Assembly (NCBI GenBank): GCA_027627225.1
Contig: CM051030.1
Coordinates: 5,681,001 to 5,745,000, forward strand
Length of the DNA: 64,000 nucleotides
DNA from: Congeria kusceri
Taxonomy: Eukaryota; Mollusca; Bivalvia; Myida; Dreissenidae
Direction: 5' to 3'
Shown here: in pieces, positions 1-63,728 of the stretch
Numbering within the stretch: position 1 is the first letter of the stretch
Layout: every line of letters starts with the position of its first letter
The notes under the pieces: generated by a model
What the model saw: only the letters and a program-made list of their open reading frames with translations
Database searches by the model: none
What the model was told of the DNA's origin: nothing
Program-made: the position numbers and the translations under genes

Positions 1-74
1 GGAAGTATAGACGATCAAACAAATGTCACCATATGCGACTTGCTCTAGTGTTTTGTCCAATTATTGCAATTTAA

Positions 75-2408
75 TATTGCATGCTTTCGGTAAATAGCAA
101 ACATTTCGAATTAGCGTGCGTGAGGCAGGAAGTCACTTCTAAACATTAATCCACTGTAGGTTGAAAGTGCGTCGTTTCTACGTATGAACGTCTATGCATG
201 AACGTATTTAATGTGACAAACTTCGTTTCAACGTATGAACGTCGTTAATGTAACAAACGTCGATTCTACGTATGAACGTATTTAATGTGACAAACTTCGT
301 TTCAACGTATGAAACGTCTTTAATGTAACAAACGTCGTTTCTGCGTATCAACGTAATTAATGTGACAAACGCCGTTTCGACGTATGCACGTCTTTAATAT
401 AACAAACGTCGTTTCTACGTATGAACGTAATTAATGTGACAAACGCCGTTTCGACGTATGCACGTCTTTAATATGACAAACGTTGTTTCTTCGTTTGAAC
501 GTCTTAATTGTGACAATTGTCGTTTCTATATTGCATGCTTTCGGTAAATAGCAAACATTTCGAATTAGTGTGCGTGAGACAGGAAGTCTCTTCTAAACAT
601 TAATCCACTGTAGGTTGAAAGTGCGTCGTTTCTACGTATGAACGTCTATGCATGAACGTATTTAATATGACAAACTTCGTTTCAACGTATGAACGTCTTT
701 AATGTAACAAACGTCGTTTCTGCGTATGAACGTAATTAATGTGACAAACGCCGTTTCAACGTATGCACGTCTTTAATATGACAAACGTTGTTTCTACGTT
801 TGAACGTCTTAATTGTGACAATTGTCGTTTCTACGTATGAACGTCTTGAATGTGACAAACGTTGTTTCTACGCTTTGACGTCTTTCATGTAACAAACGTT
901 CGTTCTACGCTTTGACGTCTTTCATGTTACAAACGTCATTTCTACGTATGAACATCATAATTGTGACAAACGTCGTTTCTATGTATGAACGTCTTTAATG
1001 TGACAAACGCCGTTTCTACGTATGAACGTATTCATTGTAACAAACGTCGTTTCTGCGTATTAAAGTCTTTAATTTGGTAAACTTGTTTCTACGTATGAAC
1101 GTCTTTATTGTAACGAACGTCGTTTCTACGTATTAACGTCTTTAATGTGACAAACGTCGTTTCTACGCTTTTAACGTCTTTATTGTAACAAACGTCGTTT
1201 ATAAGCTTTTATCGTCTTTATGGTAACAAACGTCGTTTCTACGTATGAGCGTCTTTAATGCAACAGACGTCGTTTCTACGTATGAATCTCTTTATTGTAA
1301 CAAACGTCGTTTCTGCGTATTGACGTCTTTAATGTAACAAACATTGTTTCTACGTTTGAACGTCTTTAATGTAACAAAATGTGTTTCTGCGTTTGAACGT
1401 CTTAGTTGTGAAAAACCTCATTTCTACGCATAAACGTCTTTAATGCTACGAACGTCTTTTCTGCGTATGAATGTCTTAATTGTGACAAAGGCCATTTCTA
1501 CGTATGAATGTCTTTAATGTGACAAACGTCGTTTCTACGTATGAATGTCTTAATTGTGACAAAGGCCGTTTCTACGTATGAATTTCTTTAATGTGACAAA
1601 AGTCGTTTCTTCGTATGAATGTCTGTTTTCTGACAAACGTCGTTTCTACGTATAAACGTGTTTCATGTGACAAACGTTGTTTCGACGCTTTGACGTCTTT
1701 CATGTGACAAACGTCGTTTTTACGTATGGACGTCTTTTATGTAACAAACGTCGTTTCTACCTTTGAACATCTTAATTGTGACAAAGGCGGTTTCTACGTA
1801 TGAATGTCTTTAATGTGACAAACGTCGTTTCTACGTATGAATGTCTTAATTGTGACAATCGTCGTTTCTACGTATGAACGTCTTTCGTGTGACAAACGTT
1901 GTTTCTACGCTTTGACGTCTTTCATGTAACAAACGTCGTTTCTACGTATGAATGTCTTAATTGTGACAAACGTCGTTTCTACGTATGAATGTCTTAATTG
2001 TGACAAACGTCGTTTCTACGTATGAATGTCTAAATTGTGACAAACGTCGTTCCTACGTATGAATGTCTTAATTGTGACAAACGTCGTTTCTACGTATGAA
2101 TGTCATAATTGTGACAAACGTCGTTTCTACGTATGAATGTCTTAATTGTGACAAACGTTGTTTCTACATTTTAATGTCTTTATTGTAATAAACGTTGTTT
2201 CTATACTTTTGGACGTATTTAATGTAACACGCGTCGTTTCTACGTATATACGTCTTTATTGTAACAAACGTCGTTTCTGCGTATGAGCGTTTTTAATGTA
2301 ACAGACGTTGTTTCTACGCATACCACTCTTATAGGTTTGGACGTCTTTAACGTAACAAACGTCGTTTATATGTATTTACGTCTTGAACGTCGCAACCGTC
2401 GTTTCTAC
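75..2408. repeat. minisatellite A, about 35-bp units (intron 12)
   Basis: More than 60 diverged units built on cgtcgtttctacgtatgaac followed by gtctttaatgtgacaaa. A non-repeat block (75-~190) recurs at 531-~650, so part of the array was duplicated as a segment. The last units, nearest exon 12, match the exon 12 donor region. Confidence 0.92.
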
Positions 2409-2414
2409 GCTTAC

Positions 2415-53970
<51,556 letters not shown>

Positions 53971-54184
53971 CGTCCAAAGCTACCCGGGTCTGTTTCTTAC
54001 TACACAGTCAGAAATATGTTAACGTCACAACTTTAATATCACATTGAAGTAAAAAGTTCCTTTGTTGTATGCACGCCACTGTTAGCCTTTTAGCACCAAC
54101 GCATTTTAAATGTAATCGAAGTATACTAACCGTAAACAAGTCTGATTTACTGATTTACGGAATATGTTCTTGTTCTCCCTGAAT

Positions 54185-54280
54185 CCAACCAATAGGCACT
54201 GATGTCTTCGGCTTCAATATTTGTTTCGCGACTCTTCGCGCATGCGCAGGGCGCAGCTACAGCCGTTACTTAGCAACACC
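54185..54280 (-). promoter_or_regulatory. candidate PDE9A promoter: CCAAT, NRF1 palindrome and X-box-like motif
   Basis: About 220-310 nt upstream of the start codon are a CCAAT at 54189-54193 (plus strand), a perfect NRF1-type palindrome cgcgcatgcgca at 54237-54248, and gttacttagcaac at 54265-54277, one mismatch from an RFX X-box. The stretch is the most CpG-rich near the gene, and no TATA box is evident. The transcription start is not determinable, and an untranslated first exon could lie here. Confidence 0.45.
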
Positions 54281-54664
54281 CAATACAGACGCTTTCATGT
54301 AACTAAAGCAACGCTGATTTTGTTTCTGTGCAGTAAAATGGCATCGATTTGTTTGCCGCTATTGAAAGACTAGCTAACGACGACAGTTTGTCTGCGCAGA
54401 CAATGACTATAATTAGAACTCGATATCTGTCGTGCGGAATTCACTAGCAAAGTGACCGATTATAATGGATTTATATAAAACTGGACATTATATGAATATG
54501 ACTGTGGGAAATAGGGAATGGGGTCGGTTTTCCGACGGAGGGGGGCATCGGGACGGTGTTAGCATAATTTTCTCTGATGTTGATTATTTCAATGACTAGC
54601 AATCAACAGTCGCCGATAGAATATACGTTACCACAAAGGCCAATCATAGCCAGGGGCGTATTCA

Positions 54665-55300
54665 GGTGTTCTCCTGTACGCCTGGGCACTCCTGTACGCC
54701 TGGGCACTCCTGTACGCCTGGACACTCATGTACGCCTGGGCACTCCTTTACGCATGGGCACTCCTGTACGCCTGGGCACTCATGTTCGCCTGGGCACTCA
54801 TGTACGCCTGGGCACTCCTGTACGCCTGGGCACTCCTGTACGCCTCGTCACTCCTGTACGCCTGGGCACTCATGTACGCCTGGGCACTCATGTACGCCTG
54901 GGCACTCTTGTACGCCTGGACACTCCTGTACGCCTGGGCACTCCTGTACGCCTGGACACTCCTGTACGCCTGGGCACTCCTGTACGCATGGGCACTCCTG
55001 TACGCCTGGGCACTCCTGTACGCCTGGGCACTCATGTACGCCTGGGCACTCCTGTACGCCTGGGCACTGTTGTACGCCTGGACACTCCTGTATGCCTGGG
55101 CACTCCTGTACGCCTGGACACTCCTGTACGCCTGGGCACTCCTGTACGCATGGGCACTCCTGTACACCTGGGCACTCCTGTACGCCTGGACACTCATGTT
55201 CGCCTGGGCACTCATGTACGCCTGGGCACTCCTGTACGCCTGGGCACTCATGTACGCCTGGGCATTCATGTACGTCTGGGCACTCATGTAGGCCTGGGCG
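54665..55300. repeat. 18-bp minisatellite upstream of PDE9A
   Basis: About 35 exact-length units of ctcctgtacgcctgggca with single-base variants (catg, catgttc, gaca). Because 18 is a multiple of 3, several frames stay open on both strands and give hexapeptide repeats such as VRLGTP. There is no promoter, signal or splice evidence for a protein. Confidence 0.95.
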
Positions 55301-55604
55301 TACCAAACGAAGCCCAACATTGGCAGAATGACAGTTACCGAAAAAAAACAGACGTTTAATCTTATAGTAGGGCAAAATTGACTTTCAACATAAATACTGT
55401 ATACATGTATACGAAGTGGTTTTCCGCTATTATATATTATCTTTAATCAATAGATAAAATTCATCTATCATAAAATACATAAAACGTTGCTGATTTTGTT
55501 ATTTAAACATCCATAATGTAGATGTTCATGTTCTTGTACTTGTTATCATGAGATATTTTTATATCTTGTTTAGCCTTCTCGAGATGTGTCATAGAAGTAT
55601 ACTG

Positions 55605-55930
55605 TAGCGGGTCCGTGGTTTAGTGGTAACACACTGGCTTCACAACCCAGGGGTCGCAGGTTCGAAAAACACCCGCTACACCCTAACCTACTAACTCGTC
55701 TTTCGCTAATTCGTTCAACAGAAGTGTACAAGGTGCTTAACGCCGGGCACTAAAAGACCCAGGTTCCCAGGGCACTGGAATGGGGCGTCTTTTGTATCTT
55801 GCACTATCTATCCCCCGTAAATCACGCAACAAAGATTCCTCGGGCGGTGGTGGGGGGAGGGGGGCGATGGTCATACGGGAGAGACTTCCGGTGCACTCCA
55901 TGAAAATTTACCGCACACTCAGTAGTGCTC
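55605..55930 (+). mobile_element. tRNA-Val-derived SINE
   Basis: 55605-55680 folds as a tRNA: an acceptor stem agcgggt/acccgct, a D arm tggtttagtggtaac, an anticodon arm with CAC in loop ttcacaa, and box B ggttcgaaaa. The body contains ggtgcttaacgccgggcact and gggcgtcttttgtatcttgc. Degraded T stem, so not a functional tRNA gene. The 3' end is not sharply defined. Confidence 0.75.
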
Positions 55931-56599
55931 AATGTAACTAATTAAAGGGTGTATGTACGATCTTACAACAGACATACTGACATACATTAAAACGACACGA
56001 GGACGTTTATTACAATATACTTCGATTTAAAATAGAAGACAAGTTAATAAGAAGCGTTGCTGATAAACGCATAAATGGCTACTTTTTATCAGAAACTAGT
56101 TTTTGGCTGTACAGCCGGAAACTCCAATGCATGTATATACGTTGAATCGACAGTTTTATTAGGTTACACAACACCAATAAAAGGTGCAAAAGTCTACATT
56201 CGTAATTGTTGATTTATTCGATATTTTATTGTTTCCTTCGACAGGTTTATGTTTATCTGTCTGCTGTTTCAAGTTATATTGTCACTTTCATTGGCTTATT
56301 TTGAAAATAATTGTTATGAAAGATCGTACGTACACACTTTTAGAAATTTACTTTAAAACTACGTCGTTAGTATATCTTTCTACCGTAGAATGAATCTTGG
56401 AAGATTATTCGTCAAGGATGATTTCTTTCTTTTAAAATAAAACATCAAACTGAATGGAGTTCATAGATCTCAGATAAGGCGTAAACAGAGTTTTAGGTTT
56501 CCACTTACTCGTCGCCCCACCCCTATTTTTTCCGCCGACCCTAAAAGTTTGTTGTTTTGCTATAGATCATTAACTTTTTCTGACTTTTGGTAAAATAGC

Positions 56600-56670
56600 A
56601 GTTTTTGCTAATATGCGGCTTATCAGTAAATAGCAAATATTTCGAATTAGTCTGCGTGAGGCAGGCGCTC
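56600..56670. repeat. dispersed block shared with 75-130 and 531-590
   Basis: Contains agtaaatagcaaatatttcg then aattagtctgcgtgaggcag, nearly matching the two blocks at the left end of the window. Function unknown. Sequence 55930-56600 shows nothing else. Confidence 0.75.
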
Positions 56671-56789
56671 TTGGTAATGACATTCCGTGAGGTAAATAAT
56701 TATTTTCTATGATTGGAGGTGTTAACACGTTTTACATGCAGTTCAATATATAACGAACGCCTAAACTGTCTTATCACTATATATCTTAT

Positions 56790-57330
56790 GTTATGTATTT
56801 TCTTTATTTTGATGAGTGTTTTCTTTATTATGATGCGTAGTTTCTTTATAACGTTGAGTGGTTTCTTTCTTATGATGCGTAGTTTCTTTATAACGTTGAG
56901 TGGTTTCTTTATTATGATGCGTAGTTTCTTTATAACGTTGAGTGGTTGGTTTCTTTGTTATGATGCGTAGTTTCTTTACAACGTTGAGTGGTTTCTTTAT
57001 TATGATGGGTAGTTTCTTTATAACTTTGAGTGGTTTCTTTATTATGATGCGTAGTTTCTTTATAACGTTGAGTGGTTTCTTTATTATGATGCGTAGTTTC
57101 TTTATAACGTTGAGTGGTTTCTTTATTATGATGCGTAGTTTCTTAATAACGTAGAGTGGTTTCTTTGTTATGACTAGTGCGTTTTTTATTATGATGTGTC
57201 CTTTCTTTATTATGACGAGTGGTTTCATTATTATGATGTGCGATTTCTTTATTATAGTGAGTGGTTCCTTCGTTATGATGTGTTTTGTCTTTATTATGTT
57301 AAGTGGTTTCATTATTACGATGCGTGCTTT
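56790..57330. repeat. 42-bp minisatellite, left half of a split array
   Basis: About 12 units of tttattatgatgcgtagttt plus ctttataacgttgagtggtt, becoming diverged on the right. The unit length is a multiple of 3, so open frames are long on both strands. Confidence 0.9.
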
Positions 57331-57336
57331 CCTGTT

Positions 57337-58098
57337 TAGGCCATACCAATTTGATTGTATGTTTAGCGTCGCCTGGCTGGTAGGTTTTTGGATGCCTGAA
57401 GTAATAAAAAAACATTTTTGACAAGTGAAAAATCGAGTTGAAAAGCGATTAATGTGCCTATAAAGACACATTTTGGATGTTTTCTATATTGCATTATCTC
57501 ATTCAATGAATGACATTGTAAATAATATAAGTAATGGATCTAAGTTGAAGTTATATTTTATTTTTGAATGAATATTATTGGTGGAAATCTTGCATTTGGG
57601 TGTGTGCATCATTTTAAATAAGTTGATGATATTCCACACATCTGATTTGGAATTTTGCATTTTGTCAGTAAGTTACCTACAGATATATCTAAAACATTTT
57701 GAATTGATATGTTTTGTCTTATTACGATTTTTTATTGTCCTTTTAAGAACACACTTGCAATTTTTTATCCGTTCAATTTAATTTATGATAAAACATTTAT
57801 CTATGATTATGAAGATGTTAGTAACTATATATTATTTGGTGGAAATGTCAGGATATGTCAATAGCTATATGATATGTTTTTACCAATATATGTAAAACAA
57901 TAGTATGTAACTAGTCAATTTACACAGTTACAATACTCTGTTTAAGAAGTTTCCAATATGAAGATGATATATAATAATTTTACGAGTAAACAAAAACATG
58001 TTTTTTAATCGACTCCTTGTTTGTTTTTTTCCTGCCTGGTTGGTTGGTTTAGAAAAATCATGGGGACGCTAAACATAGAATCAAATTTGTACGGCCTT
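57337..58098. mobile_element. TIR element inserted in the 42-bp array
   Basis: The left end ggccataccaatttgattgt then atgtttagcgtc is the inverse of the right end gacgctaaacatagaatcaa then atttgtacggcc. Array units flank both sides in the same orientation. The 700-bp centre is AT-rich with no transposase. Confidence 0.75.
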
Positions 58099-58104
58099 AT
58101 GATG

Positions 58105-58490
58105 CGTCGTTCCTTTATTTTGACGTGTGCTTTCTTTACATTGACGAGTGGTTTCATTCTTAATATTATGATATGTGGTTTTTTTATTATGATGTACGAT
58201 TTATTTATAGTGGTAAGTGGTTTCTTTATTATGATGTGTGCATTCTTTACTATGTCGAGTGGCTTCATTATTATGATGTGTGATTACTTTATTGTGGTGA
58301 GTGCTTCTTTTATTATGATGTGTGACTTCTTTATTAAGACTAGTGGTTTCTTTAGTATGACGAGCGGTTTGTTTTTATGATGTGTGTCTATTCAGTATAA
58401 CGAGTGATTTCTTTATTATGATGTGTGCCTTCTTTATTATGACAAGTGGTCTCTTTATAATGACGTGTGCCTTCTTCATAATGAGAAGTG
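58105..58490. repeat. right half of the split minisatellite
   Basis: Diverged units of tttattatgatgtgt plus a ttctttattatgacgagtgg-like part, same orientation as 56790-57330. Confidence 0.85.
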
Positions 58491-58554
58491 GTCTTAGTCA
58501 TAACAAAGATGTCACTCAACAAAATAAAGAAATAACATAACATAACATATATAG

Positions 58555-58625
58555 TTTGCATAAGCCAGCTTAGGCGTTCCATAAGCCAGCTTAGGCGTTC
58601 CATAAGCCAGCTTAGGCGTTCCATA
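58555..58625. repeat. 21-bp tandem repeat, three copies
   Basis: Three perfect copies of cataagccagcttaggcgtt plus one base. Confidence 0.9.
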
Positions 58626-58969
58626 AATATACCTAAACTGTGTAGTGAATATGCCCGAAGAAAAAAGTTAAAGAAAAAAAGTTTTTTTTACCTCCCCCTA
58701 TAGATTTTTTTTGAGACGTAAGCGGAAACCAACAATTATTGTTTTGGCCTAGTTAGAAAGCATCTTGAAATTTGAGAGCTATTTATATGAGCAATTAAGG
58801 CTCGAGGTCCTGTGTCGCAAACGTGCACATGTAAGGGTAAGTTATATAATTGAAAATCAGCTAAGATGCATACAGAAATTGTCAAACACCTTGTTTACAG
58901 CCTTGTTTGTTTGTATCACTTAGCTGATGAATGTCTTATACTTTGAGAAATAGTTAGTTTTTTTTATAG

Positions 58970-60062
58970 CTCGACTATTCAAAGAACAGGTGAGCTTTCC
59001 TACTACTCGTCGGTGTCGGCGTCGGCATCTGCGTCTGAATTTGGTTAAAGTTTTTATTCAAAAGTCTTGTAACTTCAAAACTACATAAGTCATTCAATTG
59101 AAACTTGGAATATACCTTTGTCCTCAACTCTAGTATCAGGGGCATTATTCCCCATAACTCTGTTTTGTATTGTGACAGAGTCATGCACCTTTTTCACACA
59201 GATTTTCTGGTTAAAGTTTATATTCAAAAGTTTTGTAACTTTAAAACTACACAAGTTATTCACTTGAAACTTAGAATATACCCGTGTCATCAACTCGAGT
59301 GTCAGGGGCAAAATTTCCTATAACTCTGTTTTGTATTTTGACAGAGTTATACCTCTTTTTTACATAGATTTTCTGGTTAAAGTTTATGTTCAAAAGTTTT
59401 GTTACTTCAGATCTACACACGTTATTCACTTGAAAATTGGAATATACCTTTGTCATCAACTCCAATATCAGGGGCAACATTGCCTATAACTCTGTTTTGT
59501 ATTTTGACAGAATAATGCCACTTTTTCACATAGATTTTCAGGTAAAAGTTTATATTAAACAGTTTGTAACTGCATAACTACATACATTTATTCACTTAAA
59601 ACTTGGAATATACTTTTGTCATCAACTCCAGTGTCAGAGGCAACATTGCCTATAACTCAGTTTTGTATTTTGTCAGAGTCCCCTTTTCATAAAGATTTTC
59701 TGTTTTATTTTCAAACTTGTGTAACTTCAGAAGTACATAAGTTATTTACCTGAAAATAGGAACATACCTTTGTCATCAACTCCAGTATCAGGGTAACCAC
59801 CCTATAACTCTGTTGTGCATTTTGACAGAGTTATGCCTCTTTTCACATAAATTTTCTGGTTAAAGTTTATATTCAAGACTCTAAACGCTTGAAACTACAT
59901 AAGTTATTAACTACTAGTACATAAGTTTTTCACACGAAGCTTTTAATGATTTGATGAAATAATTGCCATAACTCAGTTTTGTACTTCAACCAGTGTATGC
60001 CCCTTCCACTTTCCAAACTATGCACCAACTGAAATACTGCGAATAGTCGAGCGCGGTGTCCT
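58970..60062. mobile_element. mollusc-type dispersed element bounded by inverted gctcgactattc
   Basis: Starts agctcgactattcaaagaac and cgtcggtgtcggcgtcggc; ends gcgaatagtcgagcgcggtg and ctctgacagctcttg. Inside are about six tandem units of about 160 bp (ttctggttaaagtttatatt ... cataactctgttttgtattt). Ends resemble those of the 17.3-kb element. Non-coding. Confidence 0.75.
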
Positions 60063-60304
60063 CTGACAGCTCTTGTTTCGTTTGTAAGAAACATTCTGCT
60101 TCGTTGTTTGTATTGCTTAGCTGTTATGAATGTCTTACTTTGGGAAATAGTTTGATCTGTATTGCTATTGTGTGCCACGGCTCCATTTGTTATTTTTCTT
60201 TAGTCTGCTGGAGAAAATAGAATTCTTAGAAACATTTAATTGTTAAATGTAGCATGGTAGACAGAAATGTTGCTCGTATGCAATATTAATGTTTACTATA
60301 TACG

Positions 60305-62545
60305 CTAATTAAGGAGCTCCACAGATTGTGTCTGTTAAGGAGCTCCACATATTGTGTCTGTTAAGGAGCTCCATATATTGTGTTTGTTAAGGAGCTCCAT
60401 ATATTGTGTTTGCTAAGGAGCTCCATATATTGTGTTTGTTAAGGAGCTCCATATATTGTGTTTGTTAAGGAGCTCCATATATTGTGTTTGTTAAGGAGCT
60501 CCATATATTGTGTTTGTTAAGGAGCTCCATATATTGTGTCTGTTAAGGAGCTCCATATATTGTGTTTGTTAAGGAGCTCCATATATTGTGTTTGTTAAGG
60601 AGCTCCATATATTGTGTTTGTTAAGGAGCTCCATATATTGTGTTTGTTAAGGAGCTCCATATATTGTGTTTGTTAAGGAGCTCCATATATTGTGTTTGTT
60701 AAGGAGCTCCATATATTGTGTCTGTTATGGAGCTCCATATATTGTGTTTGTTAAGGAGCTCCATATATTGTGTTTGTTAAGGAGCTCCATATATTGTGTT
60801 TGTTAAGGAGATCCACATATTGTGTCTGTTAAGGAGCTCCATATATTTGTGTTTGTTAAGGAGCTCCATATATTGTGTTTGTTAAGGAGCTCCATATATT
60901 GTGTCTGTTAAGGAGCTCCATATATTGTGTCTGCTATGGAGCTCCACAGATTGTGTCTGTTAAGGAGCTCCACATATTGTGTCTGTTAAGGAGCTCCATA
61001 TATGTTTGTTAAGGAGCTCCACAGATTGTGTCTGTTAAGGAGCTCCACATATTGTGTCTGTTAAGGAGCTCCATATATTGTGTTTATTAAGGAGCTCCAC
61101 AGATTGTGTCTGTTAAGGAGCTCCACATATTGTGTCTGCTATGGAGCTCCACATATTGTGTCTGTTAAGGAGCTCCACAGATTGTGTCTGTTAAGGAGCT
61201 CCACATATTGTGTCTGTTAAGGAGCTCCACAGATTGTGTCTGTTAAGGAGCTCCACATATTGTGTCTGTTAAGGAGCTCCATATATTGTGTTTGTTAAGG
61301 AGCTCCACAGATTGTGTCTGTTAAGGAGCTCCACATATTGTGTCTGCTATGGAGCTCCACATATTGTGTCTGTTAAGGAGCTCCACAGATTGTGTCTGTT
61401 AAGGAGCTCCACATATTGTGTCTGTTAAGGAGCTCCATATATTGTGTCTGTTAAGGAGCTCCACATATTGTGTCTGCTATGGAGTTCCACATATTGTGTC
61501 TGTTAAGGAGCTCCACAGATTGTGTCTGTTAAGGAGCTCCACATATTGTGTCTGTTAAGGAGCTCCATATATTGTGTCTGTTAAGGAGCTCCACATATTG
61601 TGTCTGTTAAGGAGCTCCATATATTGTGTCTGTTAAGGAGCTCCATATATTGTGTCTGTTAAGGAGCTCCACATATTGTGTCTGTTAAGGAGCTCCATAT
61701 ATTGTGTCTGTTAAGGAGCTCCACATATTGTGTCTGTTAAGGAGCTCCATATATTGTGTCTGTTAAGGAGCTCCACATATTGTGTCTGTTAAGGAGCTCC
61801 ACATATTGTGTCTGTTAAGGAGCTCCATATATTGTGTCTGTTAAGGAGCTCCACATATTGTGTCTGTTAAGGAGCTCCATATATTGTGTCTGTTAAGGAG
61901 CTCCACATATTGTGTCTGCTATGGAGTTCCACATATTGTGTCTGTTAAGGAGCTCCACAGATTGTGTCTGTTATGGAGCTCCACATATTGTGTCTGTTAA
62001 GGAGCTCCACATATTGTGTCTGTTAAGGAGCTCCACATATTGTGTCTGTTAAGGAGCTCCACAGATTGTGTCTGTTATGGAGCTCCACATATTGTGTCTG
62101 TTATGGAGCTCCACAGATTGTGTCTGTTAAGGAGCTCCACATATTGTGTCTGTTAAGGAGCTCCATATATTGTGTCTGTTAAGGAGCTCCACATATTGTG
62201 TCTGCTATGGAGTTCCACATATTGTGTCTGTTAAGGAGCTCCACATATTGTGTCTGTTATGGAGCTCCACATATTGTGTCTGTTAAGGAGCTCCACAGAT
62301 TGTGTCTGTTAAGGAGCTCCACATATTGTGTCTGTTATGGAGCTCCACATATTGTGTCTGTTATGGAGCTCCACATATTGTGTCTGTTATGGAGCTCCAC
62401 AGATTGTGTCTGTTAAGGAGCTCCACATATTGTGTCTGTTATGGAGCTCCACATATTGTGTCTGTTATGGAGCTCCACATATTGTGTCTGTTATGGAGCT
62501 CCACAGATTGTGTCTGTTAAGGAGCTCCACATATTGTGTCTGTTA
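60305..62545. repeat. 26-bp satellite with a central ggagctcc palindrome, about 86 copies
   Basis: Unit aaggagctccatatattgtg plus tttgtt. Most variation is confined to a few positions (ata/aca, tat/cag, ttt/tct, taa/tat), giving strings of discrete unit types. The left part is mainly the ata/ttt type and the right part mainly aca/tct. Open frames are artefacts. Confidence 0.97.
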
Positions 62546-62940
62546 CCTTAATATTAAAGAGACAAATTGAAATAAATAAACATAGCTAAATAAAGCAGTT
62601 GTTTTTTTTGATGCACAAACTAATGGTTTTACAAATAACTGAATTTTTATTTATTTGTAGTACACAAATTACCAGCTGACAATAGTTTAGAATCCACATG
62701 TTTATATTTAAACCACAACGCGACCAAAGTAATAAAATAAAATAATAAAAAGACACGTTTTTCGACTTTATTAAATAAAGTAAGACGTTGATGCTATACA
62801 ATTATTTTTGCCAAGTAAGGGCATATATTCTGTTCTTGAATATTATTTTGAAATGCCAGTCTGATGATAGAAGTGTCAGCCAATATTTTGCGCATGGGCG
62901 GCCAAAAAACTTCTGGACATCTTGACAGAATCACGTGATA

Positions 62941-62975
62941 CACCCCCCCCCCCCCCCCCCACACACACACCTCCC
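62941..62975. repeat. poly-C followed by (ac)n
   Basis: About 18 C bases then acacacacac. The flanks 62545-62940 and 62975-63390 are AT-rich without recognised features. Confidence 0.95.
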
Positions 62976-63389
62976 CACCAAATAAAAAAATACGGAAGCC
63001 ATTTTCTGCCTTTAATGCGTCTATTTTCAGGTAAAGATAATAATATCACCAGAAATCTCATACGAATGTCGGAATTTCATTAACATGACATCGTAGAAAC
63101 GTTGCCATCAGGGTGGCAAACTAATTAGCGTAACTGTAATTTGCTGCTCTTTATTGACCTTTTATTTTATTCTATGGTTTGTAATTTGGTATAGTATAAT
63201 GATTTTAAGGACGATGGGGTACTTTTCAACTGATCGATGAAGATCAGTTTTCGAATATGTTATTTGATTTATTCTTATTTGACATTAATAACAAATTAGA
63301 TGAGTTATTGAGGAATCTATTATTTCGTATTCTCTAAATACTTTAAGCAATAGCATTGCCAACAAACGTTTGCAAAATAATCATAATAA

Positions 63390-63480
63390 TCACCACTACC
63401 ATCATCATCATCATCATCACCATCATCATCACCATCGTCGTCGTGATCGTTGTCATCATCATCACATCATCATCATCAAC
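63390..63480. repeat. cat-rich microsatellite
   Basis: Interrupted catcat and cac words giving a poly-His open frame, compositional only. Confidence 0.9.
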
Positions 63481-63644
63481 AACAACGCCAGTGTGTGCCT
63501 TGTAGGTGTCTATTTCGAGGCAGAAATTCGTTCAGAAATCGCAGTGGAAATACTTTTTTTCTTTATAGAGAACAACACCCAGAAGACAGTGTTAGTATAT
63601 TACCAAATAACATAATGGTTTATTTGTAATATGATAGTCTGAAG

Positions 63645-63728
63645 ATAACATGATACTTTTTCGTGGAAAAAGGGCAAAGTTTGAAAGTGTGTTGTGTCTT
63701 TATTTTTCCACGAAATAGTATCATATTA
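63645..63728. repeat. foldback with 20-bp arms
   Basis: tgatactttttcgtggaaaa is inverted as tttttccacgaaatagtatca. The loop is about 40 bp. Probably a small palindromic repeat; the rest to 64000 is unassigned. Confidence 0.7.

Noticed and set aside
54577..55359. 260-codon plus-strand open frame
   Set aside because: It is made almost entirely of 18-bp units that are open in several frames on both strands.
55605..55680. Functional tRNA-Val(CAC) gene
   Set aside because: The T stem and box B are degraded, and a SINE body follows directly, so it is annotated as a SINE.
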